DNA of 13,539 nt from an uncultured Faecalibacterium sp. (GTDB lineage Bacteria; Bacillota; Clostridia; Oscillospirales; Ruminococcaceae). Positions 6,011 to 13,027 of this stretch are shown here, piece by piece. The notes under the pieces are model-generated. The model was not told where the DNA came from. It did not search any database and worked only from the letters and a program-made list of their open reading frames with translations. Where the stretch lies: contig CABQHF010000033.1 in NCBI GenBank assembly GCA_902463905.1, forward strand, positions 1 through 13,539. The letters are read 5' to 3'. The stretch's first letter is position 1; each line of letters starts with the position of its first letter. The translations under genes and the position numbers were made by a program.

Positions 6011-6874
6011 TTATTTTGGCCTGTGAGCAATGATACAGCGGTCGTTGCCGCCATAATCCTTCCGGTACTCGATGTCTGCCCAGCCGTTCCCGGCCAGCAG
6101 CTCCATGACGGCCTGCCGCTGCTGCCAGCCGATCTCCAGCACCAGTGCACCGCCGGGGCGCAGCGCGTCACGGTAGTGCAGCGCAAGGGCCCGGTAGAAC
6201 ACAAGGCCGTCATCTCCTGCTTCCAGTGCCATGGCCGGTTCCTGCGCCACCTCCGGCTGCAAATCCTGCATTTCCTCCGCCGTCAGGTACGGCGGGTTGG
6301 ACACGATCAGGTCCAGCTGCCCCTCCGGCAGGCTTTGCCAGTGGGTGAACAGGTCCCCCTGCACGGCCTGCACCGCCGGGGCTGCGCCGGGCAGAGCAGT
6401 GCGCACATTCTGTTCCAGGTAGCGGAAGGCTTCCGGGCTTTTTTCCACGCAGGTGACCTGCGCGTCCGGGCAGAAGCGCTTGACCCCCAACCCCAGACAG
6501 CCGGTGCCGGCACACAGATCCAGCACACGGGGCACTTTTACGCCCGCAAGGGTCTGTGCGGCGGCCTCGGCCACCACCTCGGTGTCCGCACGGGGGCAGA
6601 GCACCCCCGGCCCCACGATCAGTTCAAAGTCCAGAAAGCTCCAGCGACCGCACAGGTACTGCAGCGGCTCCCGCGCCTCCCGGCGCAGGCAGAGGGACTC
6701 CAGCCGGGCAGCCTGCGCTTCGGGCAGGGGCGCGTCCGCCAGCCGGACATCCCGCCCGGTCACCAGCCGGAAAAGTTCTGCGGCGTCGTAATCCGCATCC
6801 GGGCATCCGGCCGCCGTCAGACGGGCTTCCAACTGCCGCACCGCGTCCCGCGGGGTCATGCCTGCCGTTACCAT
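6011..6874 (-). CDS. prmC: Release factor glutamine methyltransferase PrmC (HemK)
   Basis: PrmC uses S-adenosylmethionine to methylate the glutamine of the GGQ motif in peptide-chain release factors, speeding translation termination. The 287-residue product has the N-terminal helical substrate-binding domain with REPLQYL (68-74), PRADTE (94-99), the SAM-binding motif LDLCAGTGCLGL (118-129), acidic Glu144 for the ribose, and catalytic NPPY (193-196), which holds the glutamine amide. The ATG at 6872-6874 overlaps the stop of the upstream yqhQ by 7 bases (ATGGTAA), and GGAGGA lies 6 bases upstream, so the two genes are translationally coupled; Met6 is a less likely start. The common neighbour prfA is not in the window. 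No convincing terminator separates it from recA, so some readthrough into recA is plausible. Confidence 0.96.
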   Translation of the reverse strand: MVTAGMTPRDAVRQLEARLTAAGCPDADYDAAELFRLVTGRDVRLADAPLPEAQAARLESLCLRREAREPLQYLCGRWSFLDFELIVGPGVLCPRADTEVVAEAAAQTLAGVKVPRVLDLCAGTGCLGLGVKRFCPDAQVTCVEKSPEAFRYLEQNVRTALPGAAPAVQAVQGDLFTHWQSLPEGQLDLIVSNPPYLTAEEMQDLQPEVAQEPAMALEAGDDGLVFYRALALHYRDALRPGGALVLEIGWQQRQAVMELLAGNGWADIEYRKDYGGNDRCIIAHRPK

Positions 6875-7815
6875 TTGCCTTCCTCCGGGTTTTCCGGCAG
6901 CACCGGGGTCACGGCCGCAATGGCCACCTCGATCATACTGTCATCCGGCTCAAACACCGTGAGGTGCTGCACCCAGATGCCGGGCTGACGAATGATGCGG
7001 GTGGCAAGGTTATCCGACCGGCCGCACCACTTGAGCAGCTCGTAGCTGATGCCCATGACCAGCGGCAGAAGCAGCAGTTTAAACAGCACCCGCAGGCCGA
7101 TGCTGCCCCATGGCAGAACGCTGTACAAAAACACGCTGACGATGACCACCAGAATGAGGAAACTGGTGCCGCAGCGGGGATGGAAACGGGTGTACTTGCG
7201 CACATTCTCCACGGTCAGCGGGTCGCCCGCCTCGTAGCAGGCAATGGTCTTGTGCTCTGCACCGTGGTACTCGAACACCCGGTGGATCTCCTTCATTTTG
7301 GAGATGCCCACCATATAGGTCAGGAAGATGCCCACCTTGAGCACCGCTTCCAGCACCACCTTGGCCCAGCGGCCCAGCGTGACAAAATGGTTCACGCCGC
7401 CCACGATAAGGGTGGGCAGAACGGTAAAGAGCAGGATGGCCAGCAGCCCGCCCAGAACGGCTGCGCAGGCCAGCAGAGCGTCCTCGGCCTTTTTGCCCAG
7501 ATGCTCCCCTACCCACTTTTCAAAAGCGGTCTCTTCCTCTTCGGGGTCGTAGTCATCGCCCATGCTGACCTGGGCCGAGTACATCATATAGCGGTAACCC
7601 ATGATCAGGCTTTCGATCATGGAAATCGCTCCCCGCACCAGCGGGATCTTTGTCCAGATGCCATGGGTAGGCGTAGGCTCGGTCTTGGTCTCGATGGTGC
7701 CGTCCGGCTTGCGCACGGCGCAGCAGATGAGCTTGGGGCCGCGCATCATGATGCCTTCCATCAGGGCCTGCCCGCCCACACTGGTCTTGAAACGTTCCTT
7801 GTTGGGTTGATTCAT
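6868..7815 (-). CDS. yqhQ: DUF1385 / YqhQ family membrane protein
   Basis: This 315-residue protein belongs to the DUF1385 family, whose biochemical function is not established. Family signatures are VGGQALMEGIMMRGP (13-27), the middle motif YHGAEHK (183-189), RFHPRCGTSF (210-219) and the late PGIWVQHLTVFEPDDSMIEVAI (from 278). Four or so hydrophobic segments are visible (about 114-138, 155-171, 217-237, 241-262), with His- and Cys-containing motifs between them that could bind a metal. The ATG at 7813-7815 is preceded by AAGGAG. The gene directly precedes prmC with a 7-base overlap, a pairing commonly seen in Firmicutes, which suggests co-expression but does not by itself reveal the function. 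The gene symbol follows the B. subtilis name. Confidence 0.93.
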   Translation of the reverse strand: MNQPNKERFKTSVGGQALMEGIMMRGPKLICCAVRKPDGTIETKTEPTPTHGIWTKIPLVRGAISMIESLIMGYRYMMYSAQVSMGDDYDPEEEETAFEKWVGEHLGKKAEDALLACAAVLGGLLAILLFTVLPTLIVGGVNHFVTLGRWAKVVLEAVLKVGIFLTYMVGISKMKEIHRVFEYHGAEHKTIACYEAGDPLTVENVRKYTRFHPRCGTSFLILVVIVSVFLYSVLPWGSIGLRVLFKLLLLPLVMGISYELLKWCGRSDNLATRIIRQPGIWVQHLTVFEPDDSMIEVAIAAVTPVLPENPEEGKW

Positions 7816-7847
7816 TGGGTTCTCCTTACGGTTTTTACTTTCCCTCT

Positions 7848-7856
7848 ATTGTAACA
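7848..7856 (-). promoter_or_regulatory. Possible extended -10 promoter for yqhQ-prmC
   Basis: Minus-strand TGTTACAAT (plus 7848-7856) fits a TGn-extended -10, about 33 bases before the yqhQ start. No -35 is found at normal spacing; TTGTCA (plus 7865-7870) is only 11 bases away. The gene might instead be read through from the kinase gene, since I see no terminator in 7816-7878. Confidence 0.35.
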
Positions 7857-7878
7857 CCGAAATGTGACAAAATCTCAT

Positions 7879-9303
7879 TTACGCCTTATGATAAAGCGGC
7901 AGGCCCAGGGTGACCACCGTACCCCGGCCCAGCGTGCTCTGGATGTCCATGGTGCCGTCCAGCGCGGTCATGATGGAATCCACCAGCGCCAGACCGATGC
8001 CGCTGCCGCGCACCGCGTTGCTGCCCTTGTAGAACTTGGTCTTGACATTTTCCAGATCTTCCGGCGGGATGCCCCGACCCTGATCCAGGATCTCCACAAA
8101 GGCCTTGTATTCCCCTGCCCACAGCTTGACCGTGATGCGGCCGCCGGGGGCAGAATATTTGATGGCGTTGTCCAGAATGTTGATGAACACCTGCCGCAGG
8201 CGGTCGGGGTCGGCATACACCGGGATCATCTCTTCCGGCTCGGTGTAGCTCAGGATCAGTCCTTCGCGCTGGATGCGTGCCTCGCAGAACAGCACCGCGT
8301 CGGTGAGCTCCGCCACCAGATCCAACGGGCGGCACTCCATGCGCAGGCGGCCGTTCTGCAGGCGGCTGAAGTCCAGCAGCTCCTCCACCATGTTGTACAG
8401 ACGGCCCGTCTCGTTGTTGATGATCTCCAGCCCCTTGCGGTAGTTCTCATCCGTGGGATCGTCCAGCGTGCGCAGGGTCTCCACCCAGCCCCGGATGGAA
8501 GTAAGCGGCGTGCGCAGCTCGTGGGAGACCGAACTGATGAACTCGTTCTTCATCTTCTCGGTCTCTTCCAGCCCTTCGGCCATCCGGTTGATGGTGCCGC
8601 GCAGACGGTCCACCTCGTCCCGGTCGTCGCCGCTCACCGGCAGGCGCACGTCAAATTCGCCGCGGGCGATGTCGGCGGCGATGCGCTCCACCTGCCCCAG
8701 CGGCACCACGATGCTTCGCACAAAGTACAGGCCGCTCAGGACGCTGAACACCAGAATGGCCGCCACCACCACCAGACTGGCAAAAAAGGCGTTCTGGATC
8801 TGCCGTTCGATCAGGGTCAGGCTGGTGACCAGCCGCAGGGCGGCCACATCCTCGGCGGCATAGGGCACCAGATAGCACGCCGCCATGACCACCTCGCCGG
8901 ACTCGGTGCGGTACACCGCCATGCCCAACCCGTCGGCGGCGTCCTGCGCCTGCACAAAGTCCAGGTTATTTACGATGCCGTCGGCATCGGTGCCGCTGGA
9001 GGATGCAATGACCCCGCCATAGCTGTCCAGCAGCATGAATTCGTACTTGTCCTTATCGGAATACTGTTCCACCATGCGCCGCAGTGCCATGCTGCGGTTG
9101 GCCGCCGCACTGTAGACCGTATCGGCAGTGTAGACCTTCAGCTGACCGGTCACCGAGGAAAAGCGTCGGTACATGGTCTGCTGCACGCTGTTGTAGTAGC
9201 TGCGGGTGTAGCTGTACAGGAACATCGCCTCGGCCAGCAGCACCAGAAGCACCGTAATGAGCAGATTGCCCCGCAGCCAGCGCCGCGTGATCCCGCTTCG
9301 CAT
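7879..9303 (-). CDS. Membrane sensor histidine kinase (HAMP-HisKA-HATPase)
   Basis: This is a 474-residue sensor kinase that should autophosphorylate and pass phosphate to the adjacent response regulator. TM1 (about residues 11-31) and TM2 (about 171-195) bracket an extracytoplasmic sensor region of about 140 residues that looks like a Cache/PAS-type fold (ADTVYSAAANRSMALRRMVEQ; FMLLDSYGGVIASS). A HAMP domain follows (about 196-250). HisKA has SVSHELRTPLTSIRGW with His261. The HATPase domain has N375/N379, DQGRG (407-411) and GSGIGLAL (433-440). Every catalytic motif is intact. Start: the frame reaches an earlier ATG at 9324, but AAGGAGG sits between it and the ATG at 9301-9303, nine bases before the latter, so 9303 is chosen. 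It is the last gene of the lipoprotein-regulator-kinase operon. The architecture is WalK/PhoR-like, but the signal is unknown. Confidence 0.95.
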   Translation of the reverse strand: MRSGITRRWLRGNLLITVLLVLLAEAMFLYSYTRSYYNSVQQTMYRRFSSVTGQLKVYTADTVYSAAANRSMALRRMVEQYSDKDKYEFMLLDSYGGVIASSSGTDADGIVNNLDFVQAQDAADGLGMAVYRTESGEVVMAACYLVPYAAEDVAALRLVTSLTLIERQIQNAFFASLVVVAAILVFSVLSGLYFVRSIVVPLGQVERIAADIARGEFDVRLPVSGDDRDEVDRLRGTINRMAEGLEETEKMKNEFISSVSHELRTPLTSIRGWVETLRTLDDPTDENYRKGLEIINNETGRLYNMVEELLDFSRLQNGRLRMECRPLDLVAELTDAVLFCEARIQREGLILSYTEPEEMIPVYADPDRLRQVFINILDNAIKYSAPGGRITVKLWAGEYKAFVEILDQGRGIPPEDLENVKTKFYKGSNAVRGSGIGLALVDSIMTALDGTMDIQSTLGRGTVVTLGLPLYHKA

Positions 9304-9312
9304 TTTGCTTTT

Positions 9313-9319
9313 CCTCCTT
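9313..9319 (-). promoter_or_regulatory. Shine-Dalgarno site that fixes the kinase start
   Basis: AAGGAGG on the minus strand lies 9 bases before the ATG at 9303 and downstream of the alternative ATG at 9324, which has no such site. This decides the shorter kinase. Confidence 0.85.
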
Positions 9320-9348
9320 TCCATTTATATTGGCGTTTGCCAAAGCCG

Positions 9349-10056
9349 TCACTCTTCCCAGCGGTAGCCGTAGCCCCAGACCGTCATGATGTGGGTGGGG
9401 TGGCTGGGCTCGTCCTCCACTTTCATGCGCAGGCGGCGGATGTTCACGTCCACGATCTTCACATCGCCGAAGTAGTTCTCGCCCCATACGCCCTTCAGGA
9501 TCTTTTCACGCACCAGCGCGATGCCCGGGTTGCGGAAGAACAGCTCCATGATCTGGAATTCCACCTGGGTCAACTCGATGGGCTGACCGGCCTTCAGCAG
9601 CACACGGCGGTTCTCGTCCAGCACAAAGTCCCCGCTGGTCAGGGTGCCCAGCTCCTTGGCGGGGTCCCGCTCTTCCTCACTCTCGGCCCGGTGCACCCGG
9701 CGGCAGAGCGCCTCCACACGGGCCAGCAGCTCGCTCACGCTGAAGGGTTTGGTCATGTAATCGTCGGCACCGATGGACAGGCCCCGGATCTTGTCCTGCT
9801 CCTGCCCCTTGGCGCTGAGGATGATGATGCCGATCTTCTGGTCGGTGCGGCGGATCGTTTCGCAGAGCGAAAAACCGTTCATGCCCGGCAGCATCACATC
9901 CAGAATGGCCGCATCGCAGCCAGGCTTCTTGGCCAGCAGCGGCAGGGCGGCCTCGGCGCTCTCGGCCTCCACGGCTTCCATCCCGGTAAGCCGCAGGTTC
10001 AGTGCGATCATCTCACGGATATTGGCTTCATCTTCCACCACAAGCACTCGTACCAT
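9349..10056 (-). CDS. OmpR/PhoB-family response regulator
   Basis: A 235-residue two-domain transcription factor. The receiver domain (about 1-118) has the acidic pocket E8-D9, phospho-acceptor Asp53 (ILDVMLPGMNGF), switch Ser81 and Lys103 (MTKPF), all expected residues being present. After a charged linker (SEEERDPAKE), the C-terminal winged-helix domain (about 138-235) contains ELTQVEFQIMELFFRNPG, VWGENYFGDVKIVDVNIRRLRMKVE (the recognition-helix region) and the terminal IMTVWGYGYRWEE. The ATG at 10054-10056 has GGAGG about 8 bases upstream. It starts 16 bases after the lipoprotein stop, and the kinase starts 45 bases after its own stop, so the three form an operon. A small hairpin (9330-9343) lies in the gap before the kinase. 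The targets are unknown; the octamer repeats before the operon are candidate sites for autoregulation. Confidence 0.96.
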   Translation of the reverse strand: MVRVLVVEDEANIREMIALNLRLTGMEAVEAESAEAALPLLAKKPGCDAAILDVMLPGMNGFSLCETIRRTDQKIGIIILSAKGQEQDKIRGLSIGADDYMTKPFSVSELLARVEALCRRVHRAESEEERDPAKELGTLTSGDFVLDENRRVLLKAGQPIELTQVEFQIMELFFRNPGIALVREKILKGVWGENYFGDVKIVDVNIRRLRMKVEDEPSHPTHIMTVWGYGYRWEE

Positions 10057-10072
10057 GGTCTTTCCTCCGTTT

Positions 10073-11383
10073 TCAATTCAGCAGATACAACGCGTTTGAC
10101 AGGCTGTAATCCGCATCCTGGATCTCCACATCCGGGGCCAGCCGGGCCTGCATCTGGCGCGACGCCACAATGCCCAGTTTGGTCCACCCAGTAGAGCTGG
10201 CCGCAGTCTGGGCCAGCCGTACCGTCATGACCGGCTGGTCCTCGTCCACGGTGCGCAGCTCCACCGCGCCGTCGTATTGTTCGCTGTCGGTAAGTTTGAG
10301 GTTGCCCTCCCACTCGGTGGGCAGCTCGATGTAGCAGTTCGTTTCCTCATCCAGCAGGCCAAAGCTCTTTTCCGGCCTGCGGCTGGTGTAGTCCATCCAG
10401 ACGATAAAGTCCATGCGGCGGCTCTGGCTCAGGTTCAGCAGGCCCGCCTCGTCCGGCTGGGTGGGGATCTCCACGATGCCGTCTCCGTCCAGATCGCAGC
10501 TCACCAGTGTGGACACATTGCGCAGAGATGCCTCATACAGCTCATCGGCACTGATCTGGGACGCCTGCACCATCTGCTGGGTGCTCTCATCGAAACGGAG
10601 CAGCACACTGGCCAGATTGTTGCCGGAAATGCCCGTCCAGCCGTCCAGCACCAGATAATTGCGCCGGTCGGAGCCAAGACCGGCCGCCACCGATGCACAG
10701 CCGGAAAAGCGGTCGGCCGGAAGGCCCATGACGGCAGCCCGCCGGAACCCGCCTTCCTTGTCCACGGTAAGCAGTTCGATCTGCACGCCGCCGTCCTCCT
10801 GGGTAGACATCAGGATCAGATCCTGACTGCCGCCGCCGGTGATGTCCTCCACCAGATATTGCTCGTAGGACTGCTCCAAAATGGTGGAGAGCTGCCCGTC
10901 GTTGTAGGCATACACGGCCAGATAATGGTCGCCCTGTGCGGCCACATAGCCCACCACCAGCTGGCAGTCATCCCCTGCGCGGAGCTGGGCCAGCCGCACA
11001 TTCTCCACCGTATCGGCCAGACCCTCCACGCTCTGGCGCACCTGCCACGCTCCGGTGTCATCCCGCTGCAGAATGGCAATGCACACGTTCGTGCTCTGGG
11101 CCGTGGTGTACAGCACGGCTGCATCCTGCTGGCCGTCGCCGTCCAGGTCCTGCAAAAGAAAAGGTGACAGCAGCTCGCCCTGCATGGGGTACTTGAGCTG
11201 CGCACTCTCGCCCAGCCAGTCGTTCAGGGCCGTCTGCACCGCGCCATAGTCACCGGACAGACGCGGGGCACGCAGCAGCTCTTCCACCTGCAGGTTCTCT
11301 CCGGGCAGAGCATTGCAGCCCGCCAGCAGAACACTGACCAACAACAGAGCCAGTGCATGCCGGAAATGGCGGAATGTTTTCAA
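10073..11383 (-). CDS. Lipoprotein with FG-GAP/VCBS-like repeats, first gene of two-component operon
   Basis: I do not recognise a named family. The 436-residue product starts with a basic n-region, a hydrophobic stretch and a lipobox LLAGC, so Cys23 should be lipidated and the protein anchored outside the membrane. Two calcium-loop-type motifs, DLDGDGQQD (79-87) and DLDGDGIVE (297-305), plus a degenerate DITGGGSQD (180-188), are spaced like FG-GAP/VCBS blades, suggesting a beta-propeller in about residues 70-310. The last 120 residues form a separate region with no motif I know. The start codon is TTG (11381-11383) with GGAGG 8 bases upstream; no in-frame ATG fits the signal peptide. It is followed by the response regulator after 16 bases. 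The context suggests an accessory that feeds a surface signal to the kinase, comparable in idea to LpqB with MtrAB; that is inference. Confidence 0.85.
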   Translation of the reverse strand: MKTFRHFRHALALLLVSVLLAGCNALPGENLQVEELLRAPRLSGDYGAVQTALNDWLGESAQLKYPMQGELLSPFLLQDLDGDGQQDAAVLYTTAQSTNVCIAILQRDDTGAWQVRQSVEGLADTVENVRLAQLRAGDDCQLVVGYVAAQGDHYLAVYAYNDGQLSTILEQSYEQYLVEDITGGGSQDLILMSTQEDGGVQIELLTVDKEGGFRRAAVMGLPADRFSGCASVAAGLGSDRRNYLVLDGWTGISGNNLASVLLRFDESTQQMVQASQISADELYEASLRNVSTLVSCDLDGDGIVEIPTQPDEAGLLNLSQSRRMDFIVWMDYTSRRPEKSFGLLDEETNCYIELPTEWEGNLKLTDSEQYDGAVELRTVDEDQPVMTVRLAQTAASSTGWTKLGIVASRQMQARLAPDVEIQDADYSLSNALYLLN

Positions 11384-11390
11384 CCGGATC

Positions 11391-11397
11391 TCCTCCC
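11391..11397 (-). promoter_or_regulatory. Strong Shine-Dalgarno before a TTG start
   Basis: GGGAGGA on the minus strand, with its GGAGG core 8 bases before TTG at 11381-11383. It supports the non-ATG start of the lipoprotein, directly followed by a proper signal peptide. Confidence 0.75.
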
Positions 11398-11414
11398 TTC
11401 GTGGAAAATGCAGC

Positions 11415-11508
11415 CGCCAGCCGCAGCCAAAAATACGCTATTGTCAGTATACCACGCCAGCCCCACTCTGCCAAGTGGCGTTGTTGCGAAAAAGTCTCTG
11501 CGCCAGCC
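11415..11508 (-). repeat. Three copies of octamer GGCTGGCG around the signalling-operon promoter
   Basis: On the plus strand CGCCAGCC occurs at 11415-11422, 11455-11462 and 11501-11508, start-to-start distances 40 and 46. The two distal copies extend into a longer imperfect repeat (CGCCAGCC-ACTCT at 11501-11513; CGCCAGCC-CCACTCT at 11455-11469). One copy lies in the leader, one between -10 and -35, and one upstream of -35. Confidence 0.6.
11446..11474 (-). promoter_or_regulatory. Promoter of the lipoprotein-regulator-kinase operon
   Basis: Minus-strand TTGGCA (plus 11469-11474) and TATACT (plus 11446-11451) are exactly 17 bases apart, each matching 5/6 of consensus, and TGG precedes the -10 as a TGn extension. 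It is downstream of the rplQ terminator and gives a leader of about 55 bases. CCACT-N6-AGTGG arms (11463-11478) overlap the -35. Confidence 0.8.
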
Positions 11509-11524
11509 ACTCTTCCGGGGACGC

Positions 11525-11560
11525 AAAAAAGCCCTCCCCCATTGCTGGGAAAGGGCTTTT
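11525..11560 (-). terminator. Terminator of the rpsD-rpoA-rplQ operon
   Basis: GCCCT (11531-11535) pairs with AGGGC (11552-11556), and CCC (11538-11540) with GGG (11547-11549), around a six-base loop with a 2x2 internal mismatch. The A run at 11525-11530 reads as six T on the minus strand. It lies about 30 bases after the rplQ stop; a T run on the other side (11557-11560) makes it partly bidirectional. Confidence 0.88.
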
Positions 11561-11588
11561 GTCAACCGTTTATACAGTCAGAGCAGGA

Positions 11589-11930
11589 TCAGACGAGCTC
11601 CAGAACTGCCATCTCGGCAGCGTCGCCGCGGCGAGCGCCGATCTTGATGATGCGGGTGTAGCCGCCGTTGCGGTCAGCGTACTTGGGGCTGATCTCGTCA
11701 AACAGCTTCTTTGCAACATCTTCCTTGGTGATGTAGGCATAAACCTGACGCTTGGTGTGCAGGTCGCTTGCCTTGCCAAGGCTGATCATCTTCTCGGCCA
11801 TGGAACGAACGTCCTTAGCGCGAGTGACAGTGGTCTCAATCTTGCCATTCTCTAACAGGTAGGTAACCATAGCGCGCATCATAGCGTTGCGGCTGTCGCT
11901 GGTTCTACCGAGCTTTCTGGTACCGGGCAT
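11589..11930 (-). CDS. rplQ: 50S ribosomal protein L17
   Basis: L17 is a component of the large ribosomal subunit near the exit tunnel. The 113-residue product begins MPGTRKLGRTSDSRNAMMRAM and carries the family's ENGKIETTVTRAKDVRSMAEKMI (about 27-49) and the C-terminal GGYTRIIKIGARRGDAAEMAVLELV. Length and motifs fit the short bacterial form. It follows rpoA by 26 bases and closes the alpha operon, in the usual Firmicute order rpsD-rpoA-rplQ. A terminator follows. Confidence 0.98.
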   Translation of the reverse strand: MPGTRKLGRTSDSRNAMMRAMVTYLLENGKIETTVTRAKDVRSMAEKMISLGKASDLHTKRQVYAYITKEDVAKKLFDEISPKYADRNGGYTRIIKIGARRGDAAEMAVLELV

Positions 11931-11956
11931 CCCGTTTCACTCCTTAATTATTTTAG

Positions 11957-12913
11957 TTATTCGTCATCCGTGTTCAGCTTGAAGCCCAGGGAGTCCAGCT
12001 TTGCCATGACTTCTTCCAGGCTCTTGCGACCGAGGTTGCGGACCTTCATCATCTCGTCCTCGCTCTTGCTGACCAGATCTTCCACCGTGTTGATACCGGC
12101 ACGCTTCAGGCAGTTGAAGGAACGCACGCTCAGATCCAGCTCTTCGATGGTCATCTCCAGAGCCTTCTCCTTGTCGTCGTTGGTCTTCTCCACCATGATC
12201 TCGGTGCCAGCGGCCTCATCGGACAGGTTGACGAACAGGTTCAGGTGCTCGGTCAGCACGCGGGCAGCCAGAGAAACGGCCTCCTGCGCATTGATCGTGC
12301 CATCGGTCCAAACCTCAATGGTCAGCTTGTCGTAATCGATCGCCTGGCCAACACGGGTGCTCTCGACGTTGTAATTCACCTTGAGCACAGGGGTGTAAAT
12401 GCTGTCAACGGGAAGAGTGTTGATGTCATTCTTCTCGATGATAGCCTGTTTGTTGCGCTCTGCGGGCACATAGCCACGGCCCTTGTCGAAGGTGAGCTCC
12501 ATGACGAGCTTGGCACCCTCACCCAGGGTTGCAATGTGCCACTCAGGGTTCAGAATTTCGATGTCATCGCCCTGCTTGATGTTGTCAGCGGTGACCTCAC
12601 AGGGGCCGACTGCCTCAACACGCACTGTCTTCGGACCATCGGTGTACAGCTTTGCAGCGATACCCTTCAGGTTCAGGACAATTTCGGTAACGTCTTCCTT
12701 GACGCCCTCAATGGTGGAGAACTCGTGAACCACGCCGTCAATCTTGACGCTGGTCACGGCGACACCGGGCAGAGAGGAAAGAAGCACACGACGCAGGCTA
12801 TTGCCCAGTGTGATGCCAAAGCCACGCTCCAGCGGTTCTGCCACGAATTTGCCGTAGCGGCCGTCCGGGGACAGGCTTGCCGTTTCGATTTTGGGACGTT
12901 CAATCTCCATCAT
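11957..12913 (-). CDS. rpoA: DNA-directed RNA polymerase subunit alpha
   Basis: Alpha dimerises to start assembly of RNA polymerase and contacts promoter UP elements and activators. The 318-residue product has the N-terminal domain with EPLERGFGITLGNSLRRVLLSSLPG (about 27-51) and VHEFSTIEGVKEDV. After a short acidic linker, the C-terminal domain (about 255-318) contains LDLSVRSFNCLKRAGINTVEDL and RNLGRKSLEEV, the surfaces that bind DNA and the beta-subunit partners. Two consecutive ATG codons (12911-12913 and 12908-12910) are possible starts; GGAGG about 9 bases upstream suits the first. It sits between rpsD (114 bases upstream) and rplQ (26 bases downstream). The longer upstream gap holds two hairpins. 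Confidence 0.99.
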   Translation of the reverse strand: MMEIERPKIETASLSPDGRYGKFVAEPLERGFGITLGNSLRRVLLSSLPGVAVTSVKIDGVVHEFSTIEGVKEDVTEIVLNLKGIAAKLYTDGPKTVRVEAVGPCEVTADNIKQGDDIEILNPEWHIATLGEGAKLVMELTFDKGRGYVPAERNKQAIIEKNDINTLPVDSIYTPVLKVNYNVESTRVGQAIDYDKLTIEVWTDGTINAQEAVSLAARVLTEHLNLFVNLSDEAAGTEIMVEKTNDDKEKALEMTIEELDLSVRSFNCLKRAGINTVEDLVSKSEDEMMKVRNLGRKSLEEVMAKLDSLGFKLNTDDE

Positions 12914-12934
12914 ATCTATGCCCTCCTTGTCAAA

Positions 12935-12951
12935 CCGGCGGGAGCCGCCGG
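12935..12951 (-). other. GC-rich hairpin upstream of rpoA
   Basis: CCGGCGG (12935-12941) and CCGCCGG (12945-12951) are perfect 7-bp arms around a three-base loop. It ends about 10 bases before the rpoA Shine-Dalgarno site. Only three T follow on the minus strand, so it is a poor terminator; a stability or attenuation element is possible. Confidence 0.6.
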
Positions 12952-13004
12952 CCCATTATTGAATTCTTTCAAAGAAAAGAATGCGAAAGCGAGCCATCCA
13001 GTGG

Positions 13005-13019
13005 GAAGGCCCTGCCTTC
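13005..13019 (-). other. Intercistronic hairpin just after rpsD
   Basis: GAAGGC (13005-13010) and GCCTTC (13014-13019) are perfect 6-bp arms around CCT, beginning 8 bases after the rpsD stop codon. No T run follows, so it is more likely an mRNA 3'-end stabiliser or processing element than a terminator. Confidence 0.5.
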
Positions 13020-13027
13020 TTAATGGA

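Noticed and set aside
7865..7870. TTGTCA as the -35 of a yqhQ promoter
   Set aside because: It is just 11 bases from the candidate -10, too close for a normal sigma-A promoter.
9304..9324. Earlier in-frame ATG of the histidine kinase
   Set aside because: The strong AAGGAGG site lies downstream of it and serves the ATG at 9303; no Shine-Dalgarno precedes 9324.
7864..10194. Very long open frame (776 codons) on the plus strand opposite the kinase and regulator genes
   Set aside because: Its product is rich in His, Gln and Ala with no domain character, and it lies exactly opposite three genes with intact catalytic motifs. It is an antisense shadow produced by GC-rich third positions.
11415..11508. 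The three octamers as a CRISPR-like or mobile-element repeat
   Set aside because: The repeats are only 8 bases, spacers are unequal and there are no neighbouring cas or transposase genes; promoter-associated sites fit better.
12935..12951. Hairpin upstream of rpoA as a terminator of rpsD
   Set aside because: Only three T follow the stem on the minus strand, and rpsD-rpoA-rplQ is a conserved operon, so full termination here is unlikely.
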